DNA of 64,000 nucleotides. It comes from Gymnopus androsaceus JB14 (Eukaryota > Basidiomycota > Agaricomycetes > Agaricales > Omphalotaceae). The translations under genes were made by a program, and so were the position numbers. The notes beneath the pieces were generated by a model. It had not been told where the DNA came from, made no database searches, and saw nothing but the letters and a program-made list of their open reading frames with translations. Shown here one piece after another: positions 20,820 to 33,269 of the stretch; within the stretch, counting starts at the first letter, position 1; the number at the start of each line of letters is the position of its first letter. The stretch covers positions 1 to 64,000 of the forward strand of contig ML769497.1 of the NCBI GenBank assembly GCA_009733575.1, read 5' to 3'.

Positions 20820-20985
20820 AGTCATGGCTGTTACAATGATTTTTTTTAGCGAGGGTCCAATAATCAAGGCGTATGCTGCTCACCTGGTATAAAGGTTTCG
20901 CCGTAACACCCATTCCCCGCATTCAACACGATCCTAGTATAAGGCCTAAGCACTCTCAGTACTCGGCAAACTCTTAGAGCGGTCA
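20820..20985 (-). pseudogene. F-box family relic (copy F)
   Basis: About 150 nt nearly identical to the relic at 18.65-18.85 kb (AATCAAGGCGTATGCTGCTC, AAAGGTTTCGCCGTA, CATTCAACACGATCCTAGTA). It again lies just 3' of an adenosine kinase copy, showing that relic plus kinase were duplicated together. Confidence 0.7.
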
Positions 20986-21108
20986 ACGCAGCTTTGACAC
21001 AGTGAAACTTTGAATCCGAGAATCTGGATCAAATGCCTCGAAGAAAAATAAGACAAAAAGTTGTAATGTAATTATTTGATTCCAAGCAATAGAATAAGAC
21101 TCGGACGT

Positions 21109-22437
21109 TCACAGAATATTCACCTTTGGCCACTTGTATTGCGGACCCTCCTGGCACAGAGTGAGTTATTTTCAAGCATAATACAATAGATCGCATACCT
21201 GACCGATACACATAGCAGCAAGTTTATGTCCAGTTTCGATACAGACGATCCAGATCCCTACCCGACACATAAGCACCCAAAAATCCACCAGCAAACGCAT
21301 CTCCCGCCGCATTCGTGTCCACAATCTCTTCTTCCTTCAACGGTTGAACTGGATAAACTCTCGGAACGTCAGGCTCTTGCGCTGAGACGGCAGTCGTAGA
21401 TTTAGCACCGTGAGTGATGATGACGATTCTAGGCTGTTGTAGTAGCATGTTGGCTTTGGGAAGGAGAGCGATGGATTTTGCTACGGACGGCATAGTTGGT
21501 AGGGTCTGGATGATTGTTAATAGTTGCCCATGCTTCAGCTTCAGCTTCGTTCGAGATAATAATATCGCAGTAGGGTGCAATTTCTTGTATATGAGCATTG
21601 TACAATCGGGGTATATATGGTGCAGATAGATTGAGGACAAGGATCTGAAAGGTGATAAGCCGTTAGTCTTTCAAAGCTTTGACTAGTAGTAGAAACGTAC
21701 CTTGTTAGCAGCAGAAACCTTTTTACCAAGTCGGATTGAAATCTCCGGTCTGTGCGTAAGAAGATAGCCTTCGAGGTAAACGACTCGAGCCGAGTCGATC
21801 AACGAAGCTACAGCAGGCGACCAGAGGTGCTCTTCATCCAGATCTTTCGCTACGCGCAGAGTAGTGACCATAGACCTTGATAGGAAGAAGAATCAGCACA
21901 AAATAATAGGAAGATGTGCCTAATTTTCGAACCTATGGTGCCCAGTGAATGAGAACGGCGCAAGCTCCAGTTTTCTGCCCCTTCTTGACCTGATACACAT
22001 CCAATACGCCTTCTCGTTTATTTGCAGCCTTTAATTGTTCTGCCTAGCTCATCGTCGCCGACACAACCAGCAAAGACGACAGAGTTTGGTGGGAGAACAT
22101 ACTGAGAAGAAGAAATGATTAGTAAAAAAGTAACTTTGAATGTAACCACGATATTGCTCACAGCTGCTCCTCTGGCTGCGTTCTGAGCAGCTCCCCCCGG
22201 AACATAAACGACCTGATGCTCTCGTACGATCTCTTCGTAGCTGACAGTGCCAGAATAAATTCCCTCTATCGATGAGACACGGCTTGCAACGTTGCTCACA
22301 TCGGCTCGTGTCTTTTATCTGCCAAAATGGCATCATTGTCCATTCAGGCCGTATCTAGAGATCAAGTCGGATGCTTCTCTGACTTGCATATCGATTAAAG
22401 GGTGTCCTACGCAAAAGACCGAACACGAGGATGCCAT
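21109..22437 (-). pseudogene. Adenosine kinase copy 3, frameshifted
   Basis: Near-identical in order and sequence to the intact kinase, with the same intron positions. Single-base insertions break the frame at about 21247 (CGATCCAG against CGTCCAG), 22042 (CTGCCTAGC against CTGCTAGC) and 22342 (CCATTCAGG against CCATCAGG). There are further changes around 21435 and 21490. The kinase signature DTNAAGDAFAGGF remains readable near 21.3 kb. Probably a recent tandem duplicate that has lost function, unless the indels are assembly errors. Confidence 0.8.
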
Positions 22438-23000
22438 GATGATGATAGTCAAGCGATAAGAAATATAATTCTCAATTCCTCATCATCGCGCGCCTTCTGT
22501 TGGATTTTGTACTTTATTCCGGTGAATCCCTTGTCTCGAGTCCAGAATGAAAACTCATGGCCTCATCATCTGAAATAGCATCGAAAGCGTCTTAAAGGCT
22601 TCCCTTTGCACAAACCTGGCGAAAGGATGGGATGCTATACGCGTCTTTTCCCTCCCCACATGATCCCTTTTTCTCTAATCGCCAAAGGCGTCGTTTTCGT
22701 CGCTGCTTTGAGAGATTCGCCGTAGAAATAGGCGGACACCCTGAAACAGCGGCTACACCCTGCAAAAAACTGGTCTCTGCGCGGGTGCGATCTCTGTTGG
22801 ATTTTGTATTACGGTGACCCGGGGTGAAATCCATTCCTAATACTGTATCTGACGAAAAGTAAATGACACATGCAATCCTCCGTGCCACATCCGATACTAC
22901 GGCAATGTACATACTATAGGTTCTTGATTCAATGTGCATTCATTCTTGCTGTATAAAAGCCGGTCCCAATTTACTTGTGTTCTTCAATCTCTGTCGCTCA
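22438..23000. other. Intergenic, promoter of the aldo/keto reductase
   Basis: No gene recognised. A TATA-like TATAAAAG at about 22951 lies 50 nt upstream of the ATG at 23001. The corresponding TATAAAAAG element lies at about 26215 upstream of the second copy. Confidence 0.45.
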
Positions 23001-24441
23001 TGGTTTCGCAAAGTATCAAATTAGGGGGCACAGCTTCCGATATTTCTGTTGGTCCGCGTTGCTGTAGGTTTTTGCCTCTTTCTATTTACACGTATGCATC
23101 TGACGAGTAACATCATGCTACATGTAGCATGGATTAATGACCATGACGTGCGCTCTACCCTTGCTTAATCTTCGTTCCAACTTCTAAAACGATTCAGCTT
23201 TTCTTATGGTGTTGTAGCGAGTCCGGTCAGCGATGAACAAGCCTTTGAGGCCATAAAAGCAGGTGTGGACGCGCTTCCTGCTGGCACGAAGATGTTTCTG
23301 AATAGCGGTACGTCTATTTCGCAATGACAGGATCCCGTGTACAGTATTTTCACGCAAGTTATCAGGAGAATTCTACGACAGCAAACGGGGCACTGGGAAT
23401 CTTCAGCTTCTGTCCAGATTCTACAACAAGTATCCTGAATATACAGACAAGACGTTCCTCTCTGTGAAAGGCGCTATAAAACTCGATGGTGGTAAGGTTG
23501 CACCAGACTGCTCGTGAGTTTAATCAGATTAATCCGACGTCATGACTTCCAAACAATTGAAATTTACTTAGAATGGAGAACTTGAGGCGTAGCGTGGATA
23601 ATATCCAAAAAGAACTCGGACCCATCAAGAAATTAGACTTGTTTCAACCTGCACGAATCGACCGTAACGTTCCAGTAGAAACATTGATGAACAATCTAGT
23701 CGCTTTACTCAAGGAAGGAAAGTTCTCTCATATCGGCCTTTCAGAGTGCAATGCCAACACGTTGAGGAAAGCTCATTCCGTACGTTTAGCTACCTGGACT
23801 GACTAGCATCGAGTCCATTTCTTGATGTATATGTCGTGATAGATATATCCCATTACCGCCGCCGAAATCGAAGTTAGCGCTTGGGCTTATGAGAAGGAGC
23901 AAAAGGACGTGATTGCAGCAGCGACGGAGCTCAACATCTCTGTCCTGGCATATTCACCGCTAGGACGAGGGGTCCTTACGGGGACCATCAAGAGTCTGGC
24001 TGATCTCCCAGGTAAGGCGACTCAAGACCTTTCATGTCGTTTATTTACCTCTGACTTCTTGCAGAGGGAGATCATCGCGCAAGACTCGATTGCTTCAAGG
24101 AGGAAAACTTTCAAGCCAATCTGGCCATAGTTAATGGCCTGCAAGCTATCGCAGATAAGAAGGGTATTACTACGGGTCAGCTAGCTATCGCTTGGGTTGC
24201 TTCCTTAGGCCCCACTATGATACCACTCCCAGGTTCTTCGTAAGCCATCTCCTTTCGATCCTCGATACAGTTCTGATTAAAGCCCTGCAGGAAAGCTAGT
24301 CGTACTTTGGAAAACTTGCAGGGAGGTGATGTGGAGCTTACTGCGGAGGAGTTGAAAGGCATAGCGGACGTCCTCGCAGCTCATCCAGTCGCAGGTGAAC
24401 GGTACTTTGGTGCGGCTGTGGATATGTACCTTTGGGGATGA
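23001..24441 (+). CDS. Pyridoxal-reductase-like aldo/keto reductase, copy 1
   Basis: Seven or so exons encode a protein like fungal pyridoxal reductases of the AKR8 type, which reduce pyridoxal with NADPH. Clear parts are VSDEQAFEAIKAGVDALPAG, NSG/EFYDSK (catalytic Tyr region), DKTFLSVKGA (catalytic Lys region), LDLFQPARIDRNVPVE, HIGLSECNANTLRKAHS, LAYSPLGRGVLTG and LAIAWVASLGPTMIPLPGSS. It ends AAVDMYLWG at 24441. Compared with copy 2, exon 1 has one extra base (GTTGGTCCGCG against GTTGGACGCG), so translation from 23001 would shift after about 18 codons. Either an in-frame ATG in the next exon is used or the gene is damaged. It is the best preserved of three copies. Confidence 0.7.
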
Positions 24442-25049
24442 GAGTCTCCCTGAAATTTCAGCCCGAGGATTTGTCGTTGAGGAATAGCATAAGAATATGT
24501 ACCGACCGAGTCACTTCAAGCTGTGATGAGGATGCACGTAAGGATGTAATATTCATACACTTTTTCATTGTATCACTATCACAGGCTTTTTTCTTCAGGT
24601 ATCCGTGGCAAATAAATCGACGCTGTGTGCGGCGCGAGCCCGGTATCTTTCCTGAATGGCTTTCCTCCTGAGTATTCCCTGCCGGTGTTTAATTCTTGGG
24701 CCACCATTGCCGTGTAATAGACCTGAAGGTTCCGACTTCCTTTTGAATCTTTTCTTCTGAATTTCTGTTTTCCTACGACTTGGCCTGCAAAGGACAGTGT
24801 CTAATACAACTTCCAAATTTTGTCTACAAAAGTACATACAGAGTGCTAATCGCGATTAAAAACGACCCCGCCACTGCCACTGTCGTTGAAGCGCTGTATT
24901 GCCTCGTCCATCTATGAATTGAACGTGACAGTCCCTACTTATTTGTCCCACAAGCGGGATCTCCACTCCTCGTCACTTCCTATGCCAATGAAGCTGGCTA
25001 TCAATATCTTTGAACTACCGATTCAGATTGAATTTTGCCTGATGCCATT
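24442..25049. other. Intergenic, no intact gene
   Basis: No recognisable coding sequence apart from the possible upstream exon of the oxygenase relic that follows (CFELPIQ-like reading just before 25050). Confidence 0.4.
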
Positions 25050-25310
25050 TCTAAGCTCGATATTCGCAAGACTAAGAAGTTCAAGGGCTATACTACTTTA
25101 CTAGGTGAGTCGGCTGCTCGGGGAGCGCAATTGGCCCAGTTCAATTCATATTCCATACCCCATGTAGGAGAGCTCAGAGAATAAGAATACTGATCCAAAG
25201 GGGAAGGGCGACCTTCAGGAAGGATTTGACATTGGATATGAAGATACTTCGGGAAGCAGTAGCAAACGCGACGACGGTGCAATGTCAGCTACTAACGACT
25301 TGACCACTCC
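25050..25310 (+). pseudogene. Relic of a 2OG-Fe(II) oxygenase (isopenicillin-N-synthase-like)
   Basis: Two exon pieces around a 64-nt intron (25104-25167) read AISKLDIRKTKKFKGYTTLL and then, after a one-base shift, SENKNTDPKGKGDLQEGFDI, GYEDTSGSSSKRDDGAMSA. This wording is typical of the N-terminal domain of isopenicillin-N-synthase-like 2-oxoglutarate/Fe(II) dioxygenases (FKGY, then DLxEGFDIGxE). The iron-binding C-terminal half is not found downstream, so this is a truncated relic. Confidence 0.65.
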
Positions 25311-26278
25311 GACTCGGAGGCACCTTTGCGTAAACAATGGATTGGGCTTAAACATTGTTTTCGCAAGGCTAATAGCAAGGTGAGTTTAGCTCTCAGTATC
25401 GTCTCCCCGCACCTCGCTAAGGCCTTTTCTACCTACAGGATTCACGGGTCCGCCTGCCTGAGGTCTACAAGTGAAAAGGCCGCTTAGCAGTGCTTCCAAT
25501 CTGGCCTGGACCCTCCAGCCCAGAATCGCTTGCAGGTAATATTACTCAAATTTCTTCATAGCCCCGTAGCTGGCGTGTATACGCCGTTTGTCGAGCTCGC
25601 AAGTATAGATACAGTACGACCCACTACCTAGTACCTACCTCTCTGTTTTCCTTCCTCACCTGATCGTACTAGGTATAGTTCTAACTCATATATTTTTATA
25701 CATACTCACAGTTTCTGTATCTGCTATCTCTCTTTTCCTTCCTCACCGATCGTACTAGACTACGTCGTTCGTCAATTGCCCACCCCTCGCTACTTACAAT
25801 ACCTCGGTTTCCCACCCTGTACTTTTGGCACTAGTTTCGGTCCTTCTTGCCTCTTTCCCTCTTTCTTGATCGTACCCCCAGTACCTCTACTCTCCCAATA
25901 CAAAAAACGACCCTCTGGGTCGGTTATACTGGCTAAACACCTGTCCGCGGGTTCGAAACTAAGCAATTGGACGGAAGTTAGTATTAATTAGTAATGACGG
26001 CTAAATCATTCCGGCGCAAAACGCTCTTTGACGCGCGTCCTCGAGCTCCGTTACGGTAAAATTCCCCTACCCAAAATAAATGATATGACGCCAGGGCCCG
26101 CCCTGTGCAACTCCTCCGTGTCACCTCCGATAAGTCATGACTACGTGACTCCTGGCATTGGCAACGTCTAGGTTCCTGCACTCCCTATACGGGCCTGTTT
26201 ATTCATGCGCTCGGTATAAAAAGGGTCCAGATTCACTTGTGATCTTCTGTGATCTTCTTCAACCTCAATCTTTCGCTC
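25311..26278. other. Gene-poor interval with a short direct repeat
   Basis: No gene recognised. TTTTCCTTCCTCACC, then GATCGTACTAG, occurs at 25646-25672 and again at 25733-25758. A TATA-like element (TATAAAAAGG) near 26215 precedes the second aldo/keto reductase copy. Confidence 0.45.
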
Positions 26279-27719
26279 ATGGTTTCGCAAAGTATCAAAC
26301 TAGGAGGCACAGCTGCCGATATCTCTGTTGGACGCGTTGCTGTGGGTCTACTATAGCCTTTATCTCCGTATATGCGTCTGACGATATCCCTTTACTAGCA
26401 CGGGCTGATGGCCATGACGTGCGTTCTCTCTCCTTAATTCTCCAACGACTCAACTTTTGAAACGACGTTAACTTTTAGAGGTGCCAATCCGATCAGCGAC
26501 GAACAAGCCTTCTAAGCCATAAAAGCAGGCGTGGATGCGCTTCCTGCTGGCACGAAGATGTTTCTGAATAGCGGTACGTCTATTTCGCAATGATAGGATT
26601 CCGTGTACAGTATTTATCGACGGTTACTATTAGGAGAATTCTACGATAGCAAATGGGGAACTGGGAATCTTCAGCTTCTGTCCAGATTCTACAACAAGTA
26701 TCCTGAATATGCAGACAAGACGTTTCTTTCTGTGAAAGGTGCTATGTCATTCGCTGGTGGTAAGATTGCACCAGACTGTTCGTGAGTTCAATTAAATGAA
26801 TTCGACGACGATTATCTTCCTGACAACTGAAATTTACTTAGAATGGAGGGCTTGAGGCGTAGCGTGGATAATATCCAAAAAGAACTCGGACCCATCAAGA
26901 AACTAGACTTGTTTCAACCTGCTCGAATCGACCGTAATGTTCCAGTGGAAACATTGATGAACAATCTAGTCGCTTTACTCAAGGAAGGAAATTTCTCTCA
27001 TATTGGGCTTTCAGAGTGCAATGCCAACACTTTGAGGAAAGCTCATTCCGTACGTTTTGTTTACCCTAGTGCATCGAGCCCATTTCCTGATGTGTCGCGC
27101 CTTGGTCGCGCCAGATCTACCCCATTACTGCCGCCGAAATCGAAGTCAGCCCATGGGCTTATGAGAAGGAGCAAAAGGCTGTGATTTCAACTGCGACGGA
27201 GCTGAACATTTCCGTCGTGGCATATTCACCGTTAGGACAAGGTTTCCTTACGGGGAGCATCAAGAGCTTGGCTGATCTCCCAGGTAAATCAATACTCTTC
27301 TCAATTCCTGGTTGACTGTTATTTACCATTCGAATTTGTAGAGGGAGATCATCGCGCAGGATACGAGCGCTTCAAAGAGGAAAACATCAAAGCCAATCTA
27401 GCCATCGTTGATAGCCTGAAAGCTATCGCAGAGAAGAAGGGTATTACTCCGGCTCAGCTAGCCATAGCCTGGGTAGCTTCCCTAGGCCCGACTATGATAC
27501 CACTCCCGGGATCTTCGTAAGTCATTTTCTTTCGATTCTCGATATGGTTCTAATTTAAAGCCCTGCAGGAAAGCTAGCCGTACTTTGGAAAACTTGCAGG
27601 GAGGTGATGTGGAGCTTACTGCGGAGGAGTTGAAAGGCATAGCAGACGTCCTCGCAGCTCATCCAGTCGCAGGTGAACGGTACTATGGCGCGGCTGCGGA
27701 CTTGTACCTTTGGGGATGA
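26279..27719 (+). pseudogene. Aldo/keto reductase copy 2, nonsense mutation
   Basis: Same exon plan as copy 1: MVSQSIKLGGTAADISVGRV, then GLMAMT, ISDEQAF, EFYDSKWGTG, SVKGAMSFAGGK, LDLFQPARIDRNVPVE, AYSPLGQGFLTG, IAWVASLGPTMIPLPGSS, ending AAADLYLWG at 27719. In the exon near 26511, where copy 1 has GAG in QAFEAIKAG, this copy has TAA, giving an early stop after about 40 codons. All later exons are open. From 26539 onward the sequence is duplicated at 57058. Probably a young pseudogene. Confidence 0.75.
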
Positions 27720-28938
27720 GATCGAAGTAATGTACGAAACCGACCGGGTCGCTGAGAACCTGTAGTGACGGAATATCTGCACTCTCTGCATTGTAGTAGT
27801 ATTTCCCAATATCTACAATGTATCATCTTTGTCCAGAGATCTCGGGCACACAACTGTGCGACCCATATAGATACTCCCTGAATGTGACCGCCAAGAATTC
27901 GTCTAAAAAGGTCATGGTAGTAAGAAATTCGTATAGCAGATCGGATTGAGTCAATTAATCATATTACAGTAACCGTCGAGTTGAAGGATCTCAAGCAGAA
28001 AAGGAATAAAGAGAGACGGAACTTACTACGAATCATGATATGCCATTCCAGATCGAACAAATTTTTGAGAACTCGATAGTAAGGCGAAATATAGAGCGAA
28101 GGGCCAGTTTCAAGCTTGTCGAGTAGGTGATGATAAGGGTGGTCGCGTCGGATTTTGTCTGTGCAGCACCTTCCTCCGTATGCTGATTTTGTTTGACATA
28201 CGTGTTGAAACTGGTTTCGGTGAATGGCTTGACGAATTTCTTGCAGCTGATCGCACGAGTCAACGTCATCAATGGACGCTGACAGAAAAAAAAGAAGGAA
28301 CCTAGGTTATGTGACCTCTGCGACCGCCTTCAGGCTTCATCCATATATCTATGCCCTAAGGAAATTTGTGAACACGGGATAAATAATAATTATAACGATG
28401 ATTCTTACCACATACGGAACACTCTCTGGAAGGTCCGTCAGAGGGTTGGCATGGACGTTTGCGTATTTCTACGAGTCCCAAAGTACGCATATTTAGGCAA
28501 GTGCTCTCTTCCAAATCCCATTTTTACTTTGAGTTGACGACTTGGTACAATCCAGCTAAGGCACAATGGATGTACCGAAACTGCAGGCACTACTCTCTGG
28601 CGCTTATTATTGACGTCAACAACCAAACAGCGGATTCTCTAGTGTGCGTATGACCTTCGACCTCTGAACAGTGAAACACGAATTCCTAATAGGCGTCCAT
28701 GATACTCATTGACAAGTCCGCTCGACGGCTAATCTCCTCCAGGTGGTTCAAGTCAAAGCATAAGGAGGGAAGGAAGAAACGTGTGCTTCAACCTCACAAG
28801 ATCCTTCAAGATTCGGTACTTGAACAATTAATCGACCATCAAGTGTTTAAACAAAGCAATAATATACAAAAACTGAGTACATAGCCTTTCTATCTATAAC
28901 AATGACATTTAATATTTACTTCTCTCCATTCTCATCAT
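26539..28938. repeat. Segmental duplication, unit 1 (2.4 kb)
   Basis: This segment and 57058-59434 are about 98% alike by eye and in the same orientation. It starts at GCTTCCTGCTGG inside an exon of aldo/keto reductase copy 2, includes the rest of that gene and a minus-strand relic of the secreted-protein family, and ends at TTCTCATCAT inside the last codons of malic enzyme. Because both flanking genes continue beyond the ends here, this is the source copy. Confidence 0.85.
28033..28640 (-). pseudogene. Relic of the secreted-protein family
   Basis: The reverse strand carries, in order, pieces similar to exons 2-4 of the gene at 1.86-2.84 kb: QLKVKMG (compare QITVKME), YANVHANPLTDLPESVPYV followed by a GTAAGA donor, IDIWMK, KPFTETSF, TLIITY, and then in another frame TGPSLYISPYYRVLKNLFDL, EWHI, followed by GTAAGT. 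The frame change in the middle and a stop near the second piece show that it is not functional. No signal peptide exon was found. Confidence 0.7.
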
Positions 28939-31108
28939 ACAAATACTCTTCATAAACCGGCTTCCAAAGCTTCTCCTTCGCTTTCTCCCTAACCTCTTCC
29001 TTCTTCCAATCAACCCCTGCACTACCCTCCTCAACAGCTTGTTCGGCAACTGCCACAGCAACTTCAAAGTTGACCGAGGGCGCGTCACCAAAGTCGGGTA
29101 ACAAGGCGTCATCGGGGTCTTTGAGGGCAGGGGATAGTGAGGCGAGACGACGTGCTCCAGCGATGATCATAGTGTCGGACACGCATCGAGATTGGCTTAT
29201 CATGGCTCCGAAACCGAGGCCGGGATAGATGAGAGCATCTAGGGGAAGTTCTCGGGTGAGATCACATCGAGTATAAACGGAATGTACACGTACTGTTACA
29301 CTCGGCAATTCTGTGAGGGAGGAAGCAGCATATTATTGAGTAACGGTTAACGAGACGGATACGAGACCTACATGTAATCTTTCCCATTAGGCATCTTCGC
29401 GGGCGGGAACGGGCTTCCAGTCGCCAATAGAGCCTTTCCATTTGTCCAGTCATTCGCATCCTTGGGATTCACTTCCACAAGTTTACTAGGATTCGACAAC
29501 GGGAAAATAATCGGTCTATCGCATTCCGCTGCCATAGCTTGTACCACCTCTTTGGTAAACGCACCAGCATGTGTCGAGGTACCAATCAAAGTCGTCGGCT
29601 TGACCTTTTTCACCACATCCAACAATGTGATTTCACCATCGGATTGGAATTCCTCCCACTCAGCGTCCTGACGACTGAATGCTTTCAGATCGTCGCGTAC
29701 ATATTCGGCTGGGAGAGATTCTTTGATTAACCCGTGTTTGTCGATAAGCCAGAATTTAGAGTTGGCTTCTTGAACTGAGATGTTGTCCATGGTGACCATG
29801 GCGTCTCTGAGCTGTTTGGCGATGCCTAAACCAGCTGAACCGGCCCCATAGATGATGATTCTTTGGTCGCAGAGTTTTGATTTGGTGACGCCGATGGCGG
29901 CCATTAGGGAAGAGAGAGTGACGGCACCAGTTCCTTGGATATCGTCGTTGAACACTGCGTGATTGTCCCGATAACGTTCGAGGAGTCGTTGGGCATTGGT
30001 GACACCGAAGTCTTCAAAGTGGAGAAGACTGTGAGGAAAATGTTTGCGGACTAGCTGGACAAATCTATAGAAGATTCAGTGGGTGGGTTCATGAGCCAGA
30101 ATATGTGGGTGTGTAACGCACTTGTCGACAAAATCATCGTATTCCTTGCCACGAAGTCGCTCATGAGACCAACCCTTTGAAACGTATCTCATTGATCGCT
30201 GCTGAAAGTCATAGTAAGATAAGATCCACATACCACGTACAAGGGATCTTTGAGGAGAGATTCGTTGTTGGTGCCAACATCGAGTGTGACTGCGAGCGAT
30301 TTGGAAGGATCGATGCCACCGATGAGACTGTATGATAATCAGCACGGGTCTTCTCAACTGAAAGATATCGACTTGCGAGTAGATAACAGATTTCGCAGCG
30401 GATATCTAGAAAACACACGTGTGTGGTTTAATGAGGACTAGGAAGGAAAAAAAAACATACGCCAATCCCCTGGAATACTGTCAGAAAGAGTGAACATTGA
30501 ATTGGCCAACTAAAGGTACTTACACCAACACCTTGATCCCCAATACCAAGGATCGCCTCCGCATCGGAAGAGACGAATAGATCGATGTCTCTGCCCTTGG
30601 TTACCTCGAGGAATTCTTCTTCCATAGATTCATGATCAGGGAAGGTAAGGTAGAGTCCTTCGCTCTTTCGGAAGAGATGAGAGTAATTGGCGATTGCTTC
30701 TGCCTAGAAGCAAACGAGTTACATGATGAAAAGATTCACCTCGTAAATAAATCAACTCACCTCCGTTGGCGTATAGATAATAGGGACCAGTTCCCTCAGA
30801 TGCCTCGTTAGCAGCGTATAGTACAACACCCAATTCTGCTCCTTCATACTCTGTAGGAAAGAGTTCTTCCCAATGTCAGTATCTTGAGTTTGAAGTTGGT
30901 CATAAGCTCGTTGACATTGTTCATCCAGAGAGTTGACGCGATAGGGGAGTTTTCCAATGAGCCCGAAGGCCTTTCGCTCTGCTTTGGTAAATGCAGTACC
31001 TTTATTGAAACGAGGATTGTTCAGGATCGTTTCGCCTCGGATAGCGACTCGAAGTGTCGGTGTGGACATGATTGTTGTTTCCTGAATTGAGATGTTGGGC
31101 GCTTCCAT
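28916..31108 (-). CDS. Malic enzyme (NAD(P)-dependent)
   Basis: Oxidative decarboxylation of malate to pyruvate with reduction of NAD(P). Whether it is cytosolic or mitochondrial cannot be decided from the sequence. The N-terminal domain reads [18 protein letters not shown] and VPIIYTPTE; the middle [15 protein letters not shown] and [16 protein letters not shown]; the malic enzyme signature [11 protein letters not shown]; the nucleotide-binding loop [12 protein letters not shown]; then [31 protein letters not shown] and the end YLYDENGEK. About eight exons cover roughly 590 residues, normal for the family. Either ATG 31108 or ATG 31069 (MSTPTLRV) may be the start; the latter gives the more usual N-terminus. 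I see no frame break. The last codons form the border of the 2.4-kb segmental duplication. Confidence 0.92.
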
Positions 31109-33269
31109 ATAAGTATGCGGTCATATCCAAACACAACACCACTAATTTGCCTATAAATAAATGGATAAAGCTAAGTAGGAGCCGCAGGAAGGCGGTATTC
31201 AAATTTCGTTCCTATCCAGCCCGCTAATATCCAGCTGATTCTCAGCAACGTTCCGCACATTTCTGCACAATGTAAACAGTAATCCAGAAAAGATTTATCA
31301 AAAAGACGAATTAGTACCGTTTAGCTGAGGTATTCCGGAATTTCCAGTACAGCTGGTAGCACATTTTGAGCACATTCTAACCGCTTTTTACCGTGTTCCA
31401 AAGGATCCTAGATATCTAGATGCTTGACTTTCGGGAGTAGCATATTTCTGTAGACCCGAATGCAGAAACCCGACATTTTGACCGAGTTGGCGCGGTTGTA
31501 TCAAAAGTACGAGCGGGAGGAGCACTCTGACGTCCGGCAAGTCACGTTGCGAACTCCGAACTCCGCCCACGTTGTCGTCGCACCTTGGTCGCCTCTTCTT
31601 CTGTACTTCCATCTTCTAGCGAAGATTTACTTGTAACAATCGCAAGACCTGGGATTGGAATTTTGTGGCTGCTATTAGCAATGATCATCGTTGGCAATTT
31701 ATCTTGGTATGTTAATAGCTACCATAACCTCGTAACATCACTTACAAAATCGCATTAGTTCTATTTTCTATGTTGTACCGTTTAAAAGCCATTTTCTGCG
31801 TTCCCATGTTTTTACACGCAAATTTCACCTTCATTATCAACCGTCTTACGACTGAATCGCGAACTGGCCAACTCAAATTTTCAGTGGGACTAGATTACCA
31901 TTAAGGAGAAAGAACGTGGATAGCCTGAATAATAATAAGATGCTAAGGATAGAAACAACCCCATCTCGAAGCAACCGCATCTTCGGATTCTAGATTTTTG
32001 GTGAGTAATACATTGTTCGACTCCGTACAATCGCTTAACAATCGCTCCAGCGTACTAGCGACTGACGTCGGCAATGCACTCAAAGGCCGCTACTATCTCA
32101 GATAAGTACCTGGTCAGTGGTAAGTACATTGGCGAGTTTCATTCTATCATCTCGAGTTCTAATTGTCATTTGCGCCCTTGAAGAATTAAGCTTTCTGGCT
32201 TTATCACTGAATATGGCTAGCTGTGTGCTAGTTTCTCACTGATACAGCACGCCATTTCGTGATTCTTACTAGCTTCTGTTTCTCTGCGGCCTGCCTAGTT
32301 CTGCCAGTAGTAACACCTGCTTCCGCCATCAGTAAACGCCGCACGTTTGGGTTACGGTGCAGTAACGAATGGCAGATGAGCGATGGAGGTATTGTCATTG
32401 CCAAGGTCGGCAATGTTTTCCGAAGCCTCGGCGGAAAGATCTTCTGGATTTAATTCAAAGATGTGATACTCAATTGGTGTGAGTACAAAGACAATTTTTG
32501 TTGGATATCCACCAGTGCATTGATATGGAAGCTCTTCTAGATAAGAATTTCACGACAAAGTTCGCTCATAGGAGAAATACCAAATGTCATTTTGGGCTCT
32601 TCGCTTGATTGTACCTCGATCCGTCGAACATCTCAGTTTCCACCAAGTTTCCACTCGTCTGATGCGCAGACTCCCGCAGAGCCAATGCAGATACATTGGC
32701 TGTGGAGGTAGGAGAGCCATTCCGACTTCTAACGACAGTTTGGCGCAGACTTCTAGATGTTATGGAGGGCTAGATGTAGTCTGGTGTGGAAAGGGCTTAT
32801 CTCTGAAAGTGGAGCCTGGACTTCCACACCGCTTCCAGAGATTTTCGCACCCGACTCGCATTCAAATGAATCAATTCGACGATTGCCTAGAAGGCTATGT
32901 TTTCGAGCTTCCGAATCCCGAAAGGATAATATCGATCACATAATAACAAGTCCGATTTCGGACTGGGCCGAGTTCAAATTTTCAACAATATAGATAACGA
33001 GCCTCGCGTTGTCTCACGTCTTTTGTTTCCAATCCTTCGCTGTTTCTTCCCCCCCACCCACTAACGTTCTTCTTACGACCTCTCAAATTCTTCATCTTCT
33101 TCGCAACTGTTGAGGACTGTCCCGACTGTGACGATCCTCCCAGCGCAGGCTGCGTGCAGCTATCTTGCCCTGTTAACCATCAAGGACGTTTTTTTTTTCG
33201 GAATTCCATTTTTTAAGGTACGTTATGCTCTTAACGTAGCTTGCTTCCCCTAACGAAATCTCAGTTAAA
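31109..33269. other. Gene-poor interval
   Basis: No recognisable gene on either strand. Short open frames near 31.4-31.6 kb and 32.6-32.9 kb have no recognisable features. The last 250 nt are pyrimidine-rich (TCTTCTTCGC, TTTTTTTTCG), as expected of the promoter and leader of the gene starting at 33270. Confidence 0.45.

Noticed and set aside
25910..25970. tRNA-like GGTTCGAA string
   Set aside because: No acceptor, D or anticodon stems can be formed around it.
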